Assembly: GCA_031556065.1 (NCBI GenBank)
Contig: JAVBTR010000010.1
Span: 1 to 45,374, forward strand
Source of the DNA: JAVBTR01 sp031556065
GTDB lineage: Bacteria > Bacillota > Clostridia > Christensenellales > Aristaeellaceae
Direction: 5' to 3'
Length of the DNA: 45,374 nt
Part shown: positions 25,240 through 33,634 of the stretch, piece by piece
Position numbering within the stretch: the stretch's first letter is position 1
Layout: every line of letters begins with the position of its first letter
The notes under the pieces: generated by a model
What the model was told of the DNA's origin: nothing
Seen by the model: the letters and a program-made list of their open reading frames with translations, nothing else
Database searches by the model: none
Position numbers and translations under genes: made by a program

Positions 25240-26078
25240 CTGTTTTTTTCTCCAATCAGTTCAGCCAGAATGCTGATGGCAATTTCAAAAGGCGTTTCGG
25301 CGCCAATATCAAGACCGATAGGCGAATGGACACGGGCAAAATCTTTTTCCCCAAAGCCGGCCTCTTTAAGGGTATTATACACCGCCGCCCGCTTTTTCCG
25401 GCTACCCATCATCCCAATATACCGTGCGGGGGTTTTAAGCATGGCCTTTAAAACCGTCAAATCGTGCTGGTGTCCCCTTGTCATAATCAGAGCGCTGTCC
25501 CATTTCGTTAGTTTCAGGGTTTCTGCCTCTTCAAAATCCATTAATCGGGTGCCTGCCCCATCAAAAGCCAAAAAGGCATCCCGGTCGTCAATCACCGTTA
25601 CCGGGAAGCCCCCTTCAAGCATCAATGGCACAAGCGCCTTTGCTACATGACCGCCGCCGAAAATATAGGCCATGCCTTTTTCCTTAAGGCATAGCGAGTA
25701 AGCGTCCATCTGCCAATAAACCGGGTCTTGCCCCGCCATTTTCTCAAGGGCACCAGTAATGGCCGCCTTGTCCTTTCCCGTGATCAGATTAAATAAAAGA
25801 GTGGCTTCTCCGCCGCATACCATGCCTAAGCTCCCGGCCTGTTCATTACTAAGGCTGAAGGTTTTTGTAAAAGGCTTCCCGCTTTGGAAAACAGCCTTTG
25901 CCAAACGAAGGGCTTCATATTCAATGGCCCCGCCGCCCACTGTACCAAGAAGATACCCTTCCTCCGTGCACAGCATCCAGGCCCCTTCGCCCCTTGGCAC
26001 GCTGCCTTTGGAATGGGTAATGGCAATCAATACCGTATTTTGCCCCTTTTCAAGGCGGTTTAAAAGCACTTCTAGCAT
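25236..26078 (-). CDS. XdhC/CoxI-family molybdenum hydroxylase maturation protein
   Basis: 280 residues. The N-terminal XdhC_CoxI domain has THSKGSVPRGEGAWMLC and GTVGGGAIE; the C-terminal Rossmann domain has YIFGGGHVAKALVPL, MGSRKKR and SPIGLDIGAETPFEIAI. XdhC proteins bind the molybdenum cofactor, assist its sulfuration and insert it into xanthine dehydrogenase. In this context the added chalcogen may be selenium, which would fit the neighbouring yqeB, yqeC and selD genes; that is inference. The ATG lies inside the last codons of yqeB and is preceded by AGGAGAA. Confidence 0.88.
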   Translation of the reverse strand: MLEVLLNRLEKGQNTVLIAITHSKGSVPRGEGAWMLCTEEGYLLGTVGGGAIEYEALRLAKAVFQSGKPFTKTFSLSNEQAGSLGMVCGGEATLLFNLITGKDKAAITGALEKMAGQDPVYWQMDAYSLCLKEKGMAYIFGGGHVAKALVPLMLEGGFPVTVIDDRDAFLAFDGAGTRLMDFEEAETLKLTKWDSALIMTRGHQHDLTVLKAMLKTPARYIGMMGSRKKRAAVYNTLKEAGFGEKDFARVHSPIGLDIGAETPFEIAISILAELIGEKNR

Positions 26079-26872
26079 AGTCTTCTCCTATTCAATAAAT
26101 ACAGCACCCCTTCTAGTACTCCGCCGCCAATACACCGGGCTTTATCGGAAATAGCAGCAAAATCCACATCCAGCCGGGGGTCTACATCCGCTACCTTCAT
26201 ACCCTTTGGCACCAGTATACCGGGGGCGATCAGGCCCCGTAAAAGGCCGGCAAAAGGCCCAACACAAGGGGTATCACCCACATAGAAAAGGGTTTCCCCC
26301 GCCAAAACCTTATCGCCAATGGCTTTCACTGAGCGTATTTCCCCTTTGCAGGGGGCATGAATCACCCGTTCTGCGCTTTTGCCGCCCAGCTCGCCGGGAA
26401 TCCCCGTATTGGGCAGGGCTGCGCCGTGTAAAATCAGCCGTCCAAGCCCATGGCCGCGCATGGTTTCGATCACGGCATGGACATCCTCTCCTGCTGTAAA
26501 CCCAGGGCCTACACCCATAACCGCCGGAGCCATGGCCAGATGGGTACCCAGATTGCGCTTGGCCAAAATGGCATCCACCACGCAAACAGGCTCAAGCTTA
26601 TCAATGCAATAGCCGAAGGGATCGATGGCCAGCGGCACCTGGCCTTTTTCAAAAGCCTCGTTCATTTCTTTTCCATCCGACACCAACACAGCGGTTATAT
26701 CTTCCACTGTCATTTTCCCAAGGCGCACCGCTTCGCAAAGAGATACCGTGCGCCGAATCGCCGTAGGCGCCGCTGTTTCCAGGGCCAGGACCAAAAAACC
26801 CGCCCGGTGAAGCTTCTGGATCACTCCGGTGGCAATATCCCCTGCTCCCCGCACGATCACCAAATTTTCCAC
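26072..26872 (-). CDS. yqeB: YqeB, selenium-dependent molybdenum hydroxylase accessory protein
   Basis: 266 residues, matching the YqeB/EF2563 family that marks genomes with selenium-dependent molybdenum hydroxylases. The N-terminus has a dinucleotide-binding-like loop (VIVRGAGDIATGVIQKL), the centre VGPGFTAGEDVHAVIETMRGH, and the C-terminal half a biotinyl/barrel-sandwich-like segment (APCKGEIRSV..GDKVLAGETL). The biochemical function is not established; a role in making or inserting the labile selenium cofactor is inferred from its strict co-occurrence with orphan SelD. It overlaps yqeC upstream by 16 bp and XdhC downstream by 7 bp. Confidence 0.9.
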   Translation of the reverse strand: MENLVIVRGAGDIATGVIQKLHRAGFLVLALETAAPTAIRRTVSLCEAVRLGKMTVEDITAVLVSDGKEMNEAFEKGQVPLAIDPFGYCIDKLEPVCVVDAILAKRNLGTHLAMAPAVMGVGPGFTAGEDVHAVIETMRGHGLGRLILHGAALPNTGIPGELGGKSAERVIHAPCKGEIRSVKAIGDKVLAGETLFYVGDTPCVGPFAGLLRGLIAPGILVPKGMKVADVDPRLDVDFAAISDKARCIGGGVLEGVLYLLNRRRLC

Positions 26873-27420
26873 GAGATTTCCTCCTGTCCGTTGGCCATAA
26901 CAATTTGCTGCCGCCCCACAGCACTTTTTTCCATTTGCCGGACAATCATTTTATACAGCAGCGCTTCATCCACCAATGTGCCTTTTTCCACTTTCATCTG
27001 CTCTAAAAAAAGGTTCAGCCGGTGAACGTTTTCCGCCGCCGCCTCAAGGCCAATGGCTTTGGCCGACACCACGCCAATGGTCAGCGTGGCAAATTCCGGC
27101 ACCACAGGCTCATGCTCCGCCCAGCCTTTTAGGGGCAGACCCCGGCTGCCATCTGCTTCCATAAGCACCAGACCATATTGCCGGGACCGGACTTCGATTT
27201 CGGTCAGGGGCGCGCTTAAAAGCTTTTCACCCGCTTCAATGCCCAGATAATCAATGCCGTCCATTCGTTGGTCAAGGCCAATTCTAGTTGTAGGGGCGAT
27301 TAACACACCCAACTCCGCGTTTTCACGGGCCAGTTGGTTAATCAGCGTGGTTTTGCCACCACAGCCTATCACTGCCACCTTATCCCCTTTTCGGATGCCC
27401 AGTGCCTCTGAAACGCTCAT
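26857..27420 (-). CDS. yqeC: YqeC, selenium-dependent hydroxylase accessory protein
   Basis: 187 residues with an N-terminal P-loop (VIGCGGKTTLINQLA), a central LMEADGSRGLPLKGWAEHEP motif that is diagnostic of the YqeC family, and ATLTIGVVSAKAIGL after it. The protein is somewhat shorter than E. coli YqeC as I remember it, mainly at the C-terminus. It is probably an ATP- or GTP-dependent maturation factor acting with YqeB. It is coupled to yedF by a 4-bp ATGA overlap. Confidence 0.85.
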   Translation of the reverse strand: MSVSEALGIRKGDKVAVIGCGGKTTLINQLARENAELGVLIAPTTRIGLDQRMDGIDYLGIEAGEKLLSAPLTEIEVRSRQYGLVLMEADGSRGLPLKGWAEHEPVVPEFATLTIGVVSAKAIGLEAAAENVHRLNLFLEQMKVEKGTLVDEALLYKMIVRQMEKSAVGRQQIVMANGQEEISWKIW

Positions 27421-27983
27421 AGGGTTATCACCCTTTCGGCCATTGAAAGAATCTGCGAAATATGAAACATATCGGTATGCTTGCCTACAGCCAGGTCTTT
27501 TTTGATAGCAAAATAATCCGCGCAGGTGCCACAGGTCAATATTTGCGTACCTTTTTCTTCAAGATATTTAAGGTCTTTTAAGGTGTCTGCTGTTTCCATG
27601 GTCAGCTTCGCTCCGCCATTTAAGAAAATGAGCCAACCCGGGGGCGTTTCCCATTCCATAAGGGCAAAAAGAAAGCCTTTCATTAAAATTTGCCCTAAAG
27701 CATCGTCCCCCCGGCCAAAGGTTTCACCGGTAATCATCACCGCTGCCCCACCTTTTGGGGCACTAACCACTTCAGGTGGAACCTGGCCGGAGGCTGTGAG
27801 TATAACGCAATTGTTTTCGCAGGCAAAACCATAGCCTTCACCTATAGCCATCTTCTGAATATTTTCCACAGCCGTTTGGTTGTCTACCATAACCATTATA
27901 CGGTCTTCGCCCTCACGCAGGGCCCTCCTGGCCGCAACCACGGGAATAGGACAAGCCTGGCCCCGCATATCCAAGGTTTTCAT
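27417..27983 (-). CDS. yedF: YedF, selenium metabolism protein
   Basis: 188 residues. The N-terminal TusA-like domain (about 1-75) carries DMRGQACPIPVVAARRAL with the CPxP motif. The C-terminal domain is DsrE-like, with FLNGGAKLT and LTCGTCADYF, whose cysteine pair may carry sulfur or selenium. The start at 27983 follows AGGAGGAT; a longer frame reading into selD is not used. YedF is associated with SelD and is thought to deliver selenium within the cell. It starts 5 bp after selD ends. Confidence 0.88.
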   Translation of the reverse strand: MKTLDMRGQACPIPVVAARRALREGEDRIMVMVDNQTAVENIQKMAIGEGYGFACENNCVILTASGQVPPEVVSAPKGGAAVMITGETFGRGDDALGQILMKGFLFALMEWETPPGWLIFLNGGAKLTMETADTLKDLKYLEEKGTQILTCGTCADYFAIKKDLAVGKHTDMFHISQILSMAERVITL

Positions 27984-27988
27984 ATGTT

Positions 27989-29011
27989 TTATCCTCCTAA
28001 CACCACAGGTTCCCCGCTTTTTTCTTCCACCGAGCCGATGATTCTTGCCCATGGGTCTTTTTCTTGAAGCTTTAAAAGCAGTTCCGCCCCTTGATGGGGC
28101 GCCACCGCGATCAGTAGTCCGCCGGAGGTCTGTGGGTCGAAAAGCAGCTCCTGCAACGGAAGGGAAAAGCCGCTTACATCCACTTGCCCATTGGCATTAT
28201 TTCGATTGCGCTGGCCCCCTGCTGTCAGGCAATATTCCCCGGCATAGTCCAACGCGCCATTTAAGATAGGCAATGCATTTACGTTTATCTTCAGCGCCAC
28301 GCGTTCCCCTGCCATTTCAATTCCATGGTTTATCAGGCCAAAGCCCGTAATATCTGTGCAGGCCGAAACATTGAAAGACTTCAGCGCCTGGGCCGCCTCC
28401 ATATTCAGCCGCTGCATGGATAAAAGCGCTGTTTCATAATCCTCCTTGGAAACCATTTCGCAGGTTTTTGCAGCCAAAATAATGCCTGTACCCAGAGGCT
28501 TTGTTAAAATAAGCCAATCCCCAACCCTGGGGGTATTATTGCGAAGCACATGGGCCGTCTCCACAATGCCTGTGACGGAAAGGCCATATTTCGGTGTGGA
28601 ATCGTATATGGAATGCCCACCGCCTAGCGCCACGCCAGCTTCTATAAGCTTTGACTCGCCCCCCCTTAAAATATCCCCCAGCACATCCCATTCACCCTGC
28701 ATTGGAAAACACACCAGGTTCAAAGCCACCAGCGGTTCCCCGCCCATGGCATAAACATCGCTTAAGGCATTGGCAGCGGCAATCTGCCCAAAGAGAAACG
28801 GTTCCTCTACCATAGGCGGAAAAAAATCCGCCGTCATAATCAGGGATTGGAAATCATTCAAAGTGAAAACAGCCGCATCATCACTGCCTTTAAACCCCAC
28901 GCTCAGCCGGGGATCGGAAAACGCAGGCAGGCTCTTTAAAGCTCTTTTCAATTCTTCCGGGCCAATTTTTGCCCCGCAGCCGCCGCTTGCGCAGCCTTGC
29001 GTCAACTTCAT
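27989..29011 (-). CDS. selD: Selenide, water dikinase (selenophosphate synthase)
   Basis: 340 residues. It makes monoselenophosphate from selenide and ATP. The N-terminal catalytic loop GGCGAKIG has Cys12 and Lys15 in the places of E. coli Cys17 and Lys20, so the catalytic residue is cysteine and not selenocysteine. The ATP-binding GSDDAAVF, TADFFPPMV and the C-terminal DPQTSGGLL motif are intact. With no selA, selB or selC visible here, its product is probably used for the molybdenum hydroxylase selenium cofactor. The start overlaps the DUF3343 stop by 4 bp. Confidence 0.95.
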   Translation of the reverse strand: MKLTQGCASGGCGAKIGPEELKRALKSLPAFSDPRLSVGFKGSDDAAVFTLNDFQSLIMTADFFPPMVEEPFLFGQIAAANALSDVYAMGGEPLVALNLVCFPMQGEWDVLGDILRGGESKLIEAGVALGGGHSIYDSTPKYGLSVTGIVETAHVLRNNTPRVGDWLILTKPLGTGIILAAKTCEMVSKEDYETALLSMQRLNMEAAQALKSFNVSACTDITGFGLINHGIEMAGERVALKINVNALPILNGALDYAGEYCLTAGGQRNRNNANGQVDVSGFSLPLQELLFDPQTSGGLLIAVAPHQGAELLLKLQEKDPWARIIGSVEEKSGEPVVLGG

Positions 29012-29268
29012 GTCCTTTCCCCCTCGTAAAAAGTATAGGTGCTCTTTCCATCAGCTGCATACCGCAAATACATTTGAAACCGTGCCCCCCGAAGCAGCCG
29101 CTTCGCCGCAGTTCCCTGATCTTTTTCCACCCGCAGGCCAATTCCGCAGCCTTCCCATATGGCGGAAGGAATCGGCATCACCTTGGGCTGCACGCCGCCC
29201 CGGAGCAACGTTTTTTCCCCCTGTATGGCTTCTGCTGTGCTATAAAAGGCAAAGACAATTTCTTCCAT
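29008..29268 (-). CDS. DUF3343 small protein, putative Se/S carrier
   Basis: 86 residues. It resembles DUF3343 proteins, with YSTAEAIQGEKTL near the N-terminus and the conserved central PIPSAIWEGCGIGLRV containing a single cysteine in a CG motif. Members are frequently encoded between a cysteine-desulfurase-like gene and selD. A role as a carrier that moves persulfide or perselenide from the aminotransferase to SelD is inferred from that order. The gene begins on the base after the desulfurase-like stop. Confidence 0.75.
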   Translation of the reverse strand: MEEIVFAFYSTAEAIQGEKTLLRGGVQPKVMPIPSAIWEGCGIGLRVEKDQGTAAKRLLRGARFQMYLRYAADGKSTYTFYEGERT

Positions 29269-30282
29269 TTATCTTAGCTCCTTCAGCGCCTCAACCGCCT
29301 GATCGATTTCGCTTTCCCTATTGAAATAGCTAAAAGAGAACCGCACCAGGCCGGTTTCTTCCGTTCCAAGGGCTTTGTGCATCAAGGGGGCGCAATGGTT
29401 GCCTCCCCGCACAGCGATTTGGTATTTTTCCCATAGCAAAAGGGCTGCCTCGGCGCTATCCATTCCCTTTACCGAAAGAGAAACCAAAGGAAGCTCCGGC
29501 TGGCCGTAAACCCGCAAGTGTACAAGGCCGTCAATGCCCTTTAAAAAGCGGTTTTTCAGCCCTTGGCCATGGGCCATAATGGTTTTAAGTCCAGTTTTTT
29601 CTACGAATTCAACTCCCGCCCTAAGCCCTGCGATCCCCGGCACATTGGGCGTGCCTGCCTCGCTTAGTTCCGGCATTTGGGCATCGGCAGCCTGGCCGCC
29701 GCCGGTTTTAAGCAGCTTCAATTTCACATGCGGACCCACGACCATGCCGCCCACACCCTGAGGGCCATAAAGGGCTTTATGGCCCGTGAACAGCAAAATA
29801 TCCGCCATGTCCCATGAAACGGGAAAGCAGCCCAATGTTTGGGCCACATCTAAGACCAAGGGGATGCCGGCCTTTTTTAGCCGTGCCACTTCCCCTGTCA
29901 CATTGGAACCATGACTAGCGAAAACCCATTGGGTATCCGGCCGGATAACCTGATCCACCTGGCAGCCCCGAAGCCTGAGGGGCCGCAAAATAGCGTTATG
30001 AATACCCTCGCTCACGTAAACGTGGTCCCCGGGATTCAGGCTTTGAATCAGTAAGTTGGCTGCCTCGGTCAATCCCGATGTAAAAGCCACGTTCAGCGGG
30101 TTTTCGAGGCCGATCAGCTTTGCTACAGCCTCTCTGGCAGCATAGATTTCCCTTGCTGCATCCATGGAAGGGGCATAGGCACCCTTGCCAGGATTTCCTA
30201 AATGATTCACCGCCCTGGCCATGGCCTTGGCCACCTGCTGAGGTTTGTGGAGGGTCGTAGCCGCGTTATCCAAGTAGATCAT
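29269..30282 (-). CDS. Class V aminotransferase, cysteine desulfurase/selenocysteine lyase-like
   Basis: 337 residues, PLP-dependent. It has the N-terminal YLDNAATTLHKP, the aspartate of VLDVAQTLG, the PLP lysine Lys169 in FTGHKALYGPQG, and a candidate catalytic Cys297 in RGGNHCAPLMHKALG. It belongs to the short cysteine-desulfurase family linked to SelD. The region between the NAILRPL and PDTQWVFASHGSNVTG segments (about residues 100-130) is about 25 residues shorter than in most relatives. It likely mobilises sulfur or selenium from (seleno)cysteine for the downstream DUF3343, SelD and YedF proteins. It starts right after the MOSC-MogA stop. Confidence 0.87.
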   Translation of the reverse strand: MIYLDNAATTLHKPQQVAKAMARAVNHLGNPGKGAYAPSMDAAREIYAAREAVAKLIGLENPLNVAFTSGLTEAANLLIQSLNPGDHVYVSEGIHNAILRPLRLRGCQVDQVIRPDTQWVFASHGSNVTGEVARLKKAGIPLVLDVAQTLGCFPVSWDMADILLFTGHKALYGPQGVGGMVVGPHVKLKLLKTGGGQAADAQMPELSEAGTPNVPGIAGLRAGVEFVEKTGLKTIMAHGQGLKNRFLKGIDGLVHLRVYGQPELPLVSLSVKGMDSAEAALLLWEKYQIAVRGGNHCAPLMHKALGTEETGLVRFSFSYFNRESEIDQAVEALKELR

Positions 30283-31200
30283 TCAGCCATCCCCTTCGCC
30301 AGAAAGAATATCCAAGCCGTGGGTAAGGGGGGGCAAAATCCACCCAAGGCATTCCTTCACAGCCTTCGGGCTGCCGGGAAGGTTCACAATCAGGCTTTGG
30401 TTCCGAATCACCGATACTGCCCTTGAAAGCATGGCCCTAGGCGTTTTTTCTATGGAAAGCCTGCGAATATGCTCCGCGATGCCTGGGGCATTGCGGGTGG
30501 CCACATTTAATGTGGCTTCAGGTGTTACATCCCTTAAAGAAAACCCGGTGCCTCCGGTAGTAATGACGAGGTGAATCTGGCGCCTGTCGCAAAGGTCAAT
30601 CAAGGCTTCTTCTATCTTGGCTTGTTCATCGGGCAAAAGCAATTGGGCTTCCACCCGGTACCCTGCCAATTCAAGGGCTTTGGCTCCTTCCGGGCCGCTT
30701 AAATCTTCCCGGAGCCCTTGAAAACTACGGTCGCTGACAGTGATCACCGCAGCCCGTCTTGCCTTTTCGCTGGAAATCACTTGCAGTTCATCCCCCACGC
30801 TTAATTGGCCTCCTGAAAGCACCCTGGCAAAAACCCCTTCCCGGGGCATAATACAATCTCCCATGCGGTGGTAAATCTGGCAGTGGCTATGGCAAGCCTT
30901 GCCAATCTGCGTCATCTCCAGCACTGCATCGCCGGATCGGAACCGCGTGCCTACAGGCAGGGATCTAAAATCGATGCCCTCCACCAGAAGGTTTTCGCCA
31001 AAGGCCCCTGGCGTTACTTCCCCGCCGCCAGCGTTAAAGCTATCCACCTTTTCGGCCCCCAAAAGGCTCACCTGCCGGTGCCAATCCCCGCCGTGGGCAT
31101 CGTTTTCAATGCCGTAGCCTTGAATCAGCAGAGCTGTTTCCACCGGTTGTTTTTCCGTGCCCCGCTTGGGGCTTATGCAAATGGCACGAATCCTTGGCAT
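30283..31200 (-). CDS. MOSC-MogA fusion protein for molybdenum cofactor metabolism
   Basis: 305 residues with two domains. Residues 1-145 form a MOSC domain (GIENDAHGGDWHRQVSLL, GAFGENLLVEGID, QIGKACHSHC with the conserved cysteine). Residues 149-305 form a MoaB/MogA domain (AAVITVSDRSFQG, VITTGGTGFSLRDVTPEAT, LPGSPKAVKECL) that adenylylates molybdopterin. MOSC domains bind the cofactor and take part in sulfur transfer, so the fusion may couple molybdopterin activation to chalcogen delivery. Its gene is located between moaA and the desulfurase-like gene. Confidence 0.9.
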   Translation of the reverse strand: MPRIRAICISPKRGTEKQPVETALLIQGYGIENDAHGGDWHRQVSLLGAEKVDSFNAGGGEVTPGAFGENLLVEGIDFRSLPVGTRFRSGDAVLEMTQIGKACHSHCQIYHRMGDCIMPREGVFARVLSGGQLSVGDELQVISSEKARRAAVITVSDRSFQGLREDLSGPEGAKALELAGYRVEAQLLLPDEQAKIEEALIDLCDRRQIHLVITTGGTGFSLRDVTPEATLNVATRNAPGIAEHIRRLSIEKTPRAMLSRAVSVIRNQSLIVNLPGSPKAVKECLGWILPPLTHGLDILSGEGDG

Positions 31201-31204
31201 TAAA

Positions 31205-32134
31205 TCATCCTCCTATTTGGTTTAGAGCGGGCAAATCCCCCCCCAAGCCGTGGCGTTCCGGCTTTTTTAAAACAGCTGCCAGAATTGCCTGTTTTATTTC
31301 TTCATCGCTGGCCCCATGTCTAAGCAACGCTTTCAAATCCACCCCTGCCTCATCGTAAAGGCATAGACGCAAAAACCCGGTGCTGGAAAGCCGCAGGCGG
31401 TTGCATTCACCGCAAAAATGGCCGCTCATGGGACTTATAAAGCCGATCCGGCCTTGAAGCTTTTCGCTGTGGTACATCCTTGCAGGGCCGCTAAGATTTT
31501 CCTTGGACACCAATGTTAAATCCGGGTAGAGGAAACGAAGGTTTTTTAAAAGAAGAGCACTGGGCACCGGTTCAAAAGCCGCTGCGGCCCCAAAGGGCAT
31601 AACCTCGATAAAGCGCACGTCCACCTTATCCTTTTCCGCCAAGGCTGCCAGAGGCACCACCTGGGATTCATTGATACCCTTCATAACCACACAATTGATT
31701 TTCACCTTCACATTTTGCCTAAGGGCTTTAAGCACTTTACCCAGCCCGTCCGCTCCGGTAAGGTTCTCGTACTGCTTTTTGTCGAGGGTATCCAGGCTGA
31801 TGTTCACACTGTCCACCCATTTCAGATGCTTGTCCTCCAACAAAAGGCCGTTGGTGGTCAGACTGATTGCTTCAACCCCCTGCGTCTTTTTAAGTGCCTC
31901 CATGAAGCCGTCAATGCCCCTTCTTACCAGAGGTTCCCCTCCCGTAACCCGAAAACGGCGCACCCCAAGGCCTGCAAAAATCCCACAAAGACGCAGCATT
32001 TCTTCATAGCGCAAAATGGCTTCATGGGGAATAAATTCAACCCCCTCTGCCATGCAATAGCGGCAGCGCAGGTTGCACCGGTCCGTTACCGACAGGCGAA
32101 GGTAGTTCAGCTCCCTCCCAAACCCATCATGCAT
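31205..32134 (-). CDS. moaA: GTP 3',8-cyclase
   Basis: 309 residues, radical SAM enzyme of the first step of molybdopterin synthesis. The SAM cluster is Cys20, Cys24 and Cys27 (TDRCNLRCRYC); RVTGGEPLVR and TTNGLLL follow. The C-terminal cluster ligands are in GHFCGECNRLRLS and LRLCLYDE, and the protein ends in the Gly-Gly tail expected for MoaA. The start at 32134 lies 8 bp inside moaC; the longer reading to 32182 overlaps moaC more and adds a non-conserved extension. Confidence 0.93.
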   Translation of the reverse strand: MHDGFGRELNYLRLSVTDRCNLRCRYCMAEGVEFIPHEAILRYEEMLRLCGIFAGLGVRRFRVTGGEPLVRRGIDGFMEALKKTQGVEAISLTTNGLLLEDKHLKWVDSVNISLDTLDKKQYENLTGADGLGKVLKALRQNVKVKINCVVMKGINESQVVPLAALAEKDKVDVRFIEVMPFGAAAAFEPVPSALLLKNLRFLYPDLTLVSKENLSGPARMYHSEKLQGRIGFISPMSGHFCGECNRLRLSSTGFLRLCLYDEAGVDLKALLRHGASDEEIKQAILAAVLKKPERHGLGGDLPALNQIGG

Positions 32135-32609
32135 GGGCTTCCCCCCGGCGGTAATCGCCCCTTTGCCCCCCCTGCTTTTCAAGAACGCAGACAGAATCGA
32201 TCACCATTGCCTTATCAAGGGCTTTAAGCATATCGTAAACCGTTAAAAGTGCAATGGAAACCCCAGTGAGAGCCTCCATTTCCACCCCAGTGCGGCCAAG
32301 GCATTCCGTGGTACAGATGGCTTGCAACGCCTTATTTTCATTGTGGAAAACAAAATCTACCTTCACGCTGTTAAGGGGCACCTGGTGGCATAAGGGAATC
32401 AATTCCGGGGTTCTTTTCGCGGCCATAATTCCCGCGATCCGGGCAGCAGCCAGCACATCGCCCTTTTTCGCCGTTTTGCCTTCAAGGGCCTCAAAAGCCG
32501 CCCCGTTCATTCGAATAAAGCCCTGGGCCAAGGCGATGCGGCGAGTGATCTCCTTTGCGCTAATATTAACCATAATGGCATTTCCGCTTTCATCCAAATG
32601 GGTTAGCAT
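32127..32609 (-). CDS. moaC: Cyclic pyranopterin monophosphate synthase
   Basis: 160 residues. It converts the MoaA product into cyclic pyranopterin monophosphate. Motifs include KGDVLAAARIAGIMAAKRT, IPLCHQVPL and GVEMEALTGVSIALLTVYDM with KALDKAM, all typical of MoaC active sites. The start at 32609, 2 bp after the MoeA-like stop, is preferred over the earlier in-frame codon at 32636, and its end overlaps moaA by 8 bp. Confidence 0.93.
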   Translation of the reverse strand: MLTHLDESGNAIMVNISAKEITRRIALAQGFIRMNGAAFEALEGKTAKKGDVLAAARIAGIMAAKRTPELIPLCHQVPLNSVKVDFVFHNENKALQAICTTECLGRTGVEMEALTGVSIALLTVYDMLKALDKAMVIDSVCVLEKQGGQRGDYRRGEAHA

Positions 32610-32611
32610 AT

Positions 32612-33634
32612 TTACACGCCCCTTCCAAAGCCGCAATTAGGGAAGATACAGGCTTCGCAGTTCAGGCAAAGCCCACCATGACCCATAGCACAAAGGGAAC
32701 CGGTTTCGATTTTTACCCCAGCCATAACCTTTGGTAAAACCAAATCGAATATGGTGCGTTTACTATACATCACGCAGCCTGGAAGGCCTAAAATGGGAAC
32801 ATCGTTCAAGTACGCCACCATCAGCATGGCGCCTGGAAGCACCGGTGCGCCATAGCTTATCATCTGCGCTCCTGTGTTTTTAATGGCCAAGGGGGTACGG
32901 TCATCCGGGTCCACGCTCATGCCTCCGGTACAAAGCACCAGTTCTGCCCCTGCTTCAATACCTTGTAAAATCGCTGTGGTGATCTGCTCTGGTTCGTCTG
33001 CCATAATCCGGTGAAAAATCACTTCCGAACCATATTCTTGAAGCTTCTCCTTTAAAACAGGGGTAAAACCATCTTGTATTCGGCCAGTAGCCACCTCGCT
33101 GCCAGTGGTGATGACCGCCGTTTTTCGTGGCATAAAAGGAAGCAGCTTTAGCAAAGGCGCATCCCCTGCCAGCTTCACTGCCTCATCCATTTTTTCTTTT
33201 TCAATCACCAGAGGGATCACCCTGGTGCCCGCCAGCTTATCCCCCTTGCGCACAGGGGATTTGCTAAGCCGGGTAGCGATCATCATTTCACCAAGGGCAT
33301 TTATTTGTTTAAGCCGCTCCACGTCCACTGTGAAAAGGCCGTCACAATCAGCAAACAATTCTATTTTGCCTTCGGAAACAGCAGACGGAACCATGTTAGG
33401 CCCGGCACATATACTGTATAACATTTGTGCCGCTTCGTTTTCGTGAAGCATGCCGGGGCTTACTTCGTACACATACAGGTTTCGTTTGCCCAGATCGAGT
33501 AGCGCGGGAATATCCTCTTCCTTTACCACATGTCCCTTTTTAAAGGCCACGCCTTTGAATTCCCCAGGCACGATTTTAGTTATATCGTGACCTAGCACAT
33601 GGCCTACCGCTTTTTCAGTTTCGATCTGCCTCAT
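32612..33634 (-). CDS. MoeA-like molybdopterin-binding protein with C-terminal cysteine cluster
   Basis: 340 residues. The central MoCF-biosynthesis domain carries AVITTGSEVATGRIQDGFTP and LVLCTGGMSVDPDDRTPLAI, with VLPGAMLMVAYLNDVPILGLPG after it. The length is shorter than classic MoeA (about 400), with a reduced N-terminal part. The last 25 residues contain five cysteines (LCAMGHGGLCLNCEACIF plus NCGFG), suggesting a metal or Fe-S site not found in E. coli MoeA. It probably inserts molybdate into adenylylated molybdopterin for the hydroxylase. AAGGAGG lies 10 nt before the ATG, which overlaps the ModE-like gene by 20 bp. Confidence 0.85.
   Translation of the reverse strand: MRQIETEKAVGHVLGHDITKIVPGEFKGVAFKKGHVVKEEDIPALLDLGKRNLYVYEVSPGMLHENEAAQMLYSICAGPNMVPSAVSEGKIELFADCDGLFTVDVERLKQINALGEMMIATRLSKSPVRKGDKLAGTRVIPLVIEKEKMDEAVKLAGDAPLLKLLPFMPRKTAVITTGSEVATGRIQDGFTPVLKEKLQEYGSEVIFHRIMADEPEQITTAILQGIEAGAELVLCTGGMSVDPDDRTPLAIKNTGAQMISYGAPVLPGAMLMVAYLNDVPILGLPGCVMYSKRTIFDLVLPKVMAGVKIETGSLCAMGHGGLCLNCEACIFPNCGFGRGV

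Noticed and set aside
27989..29011. Selenocysteine codon in selD
   Set aside because: The catalytic position is a plain cysteine codon and no in-frame TGA is needed for full length.
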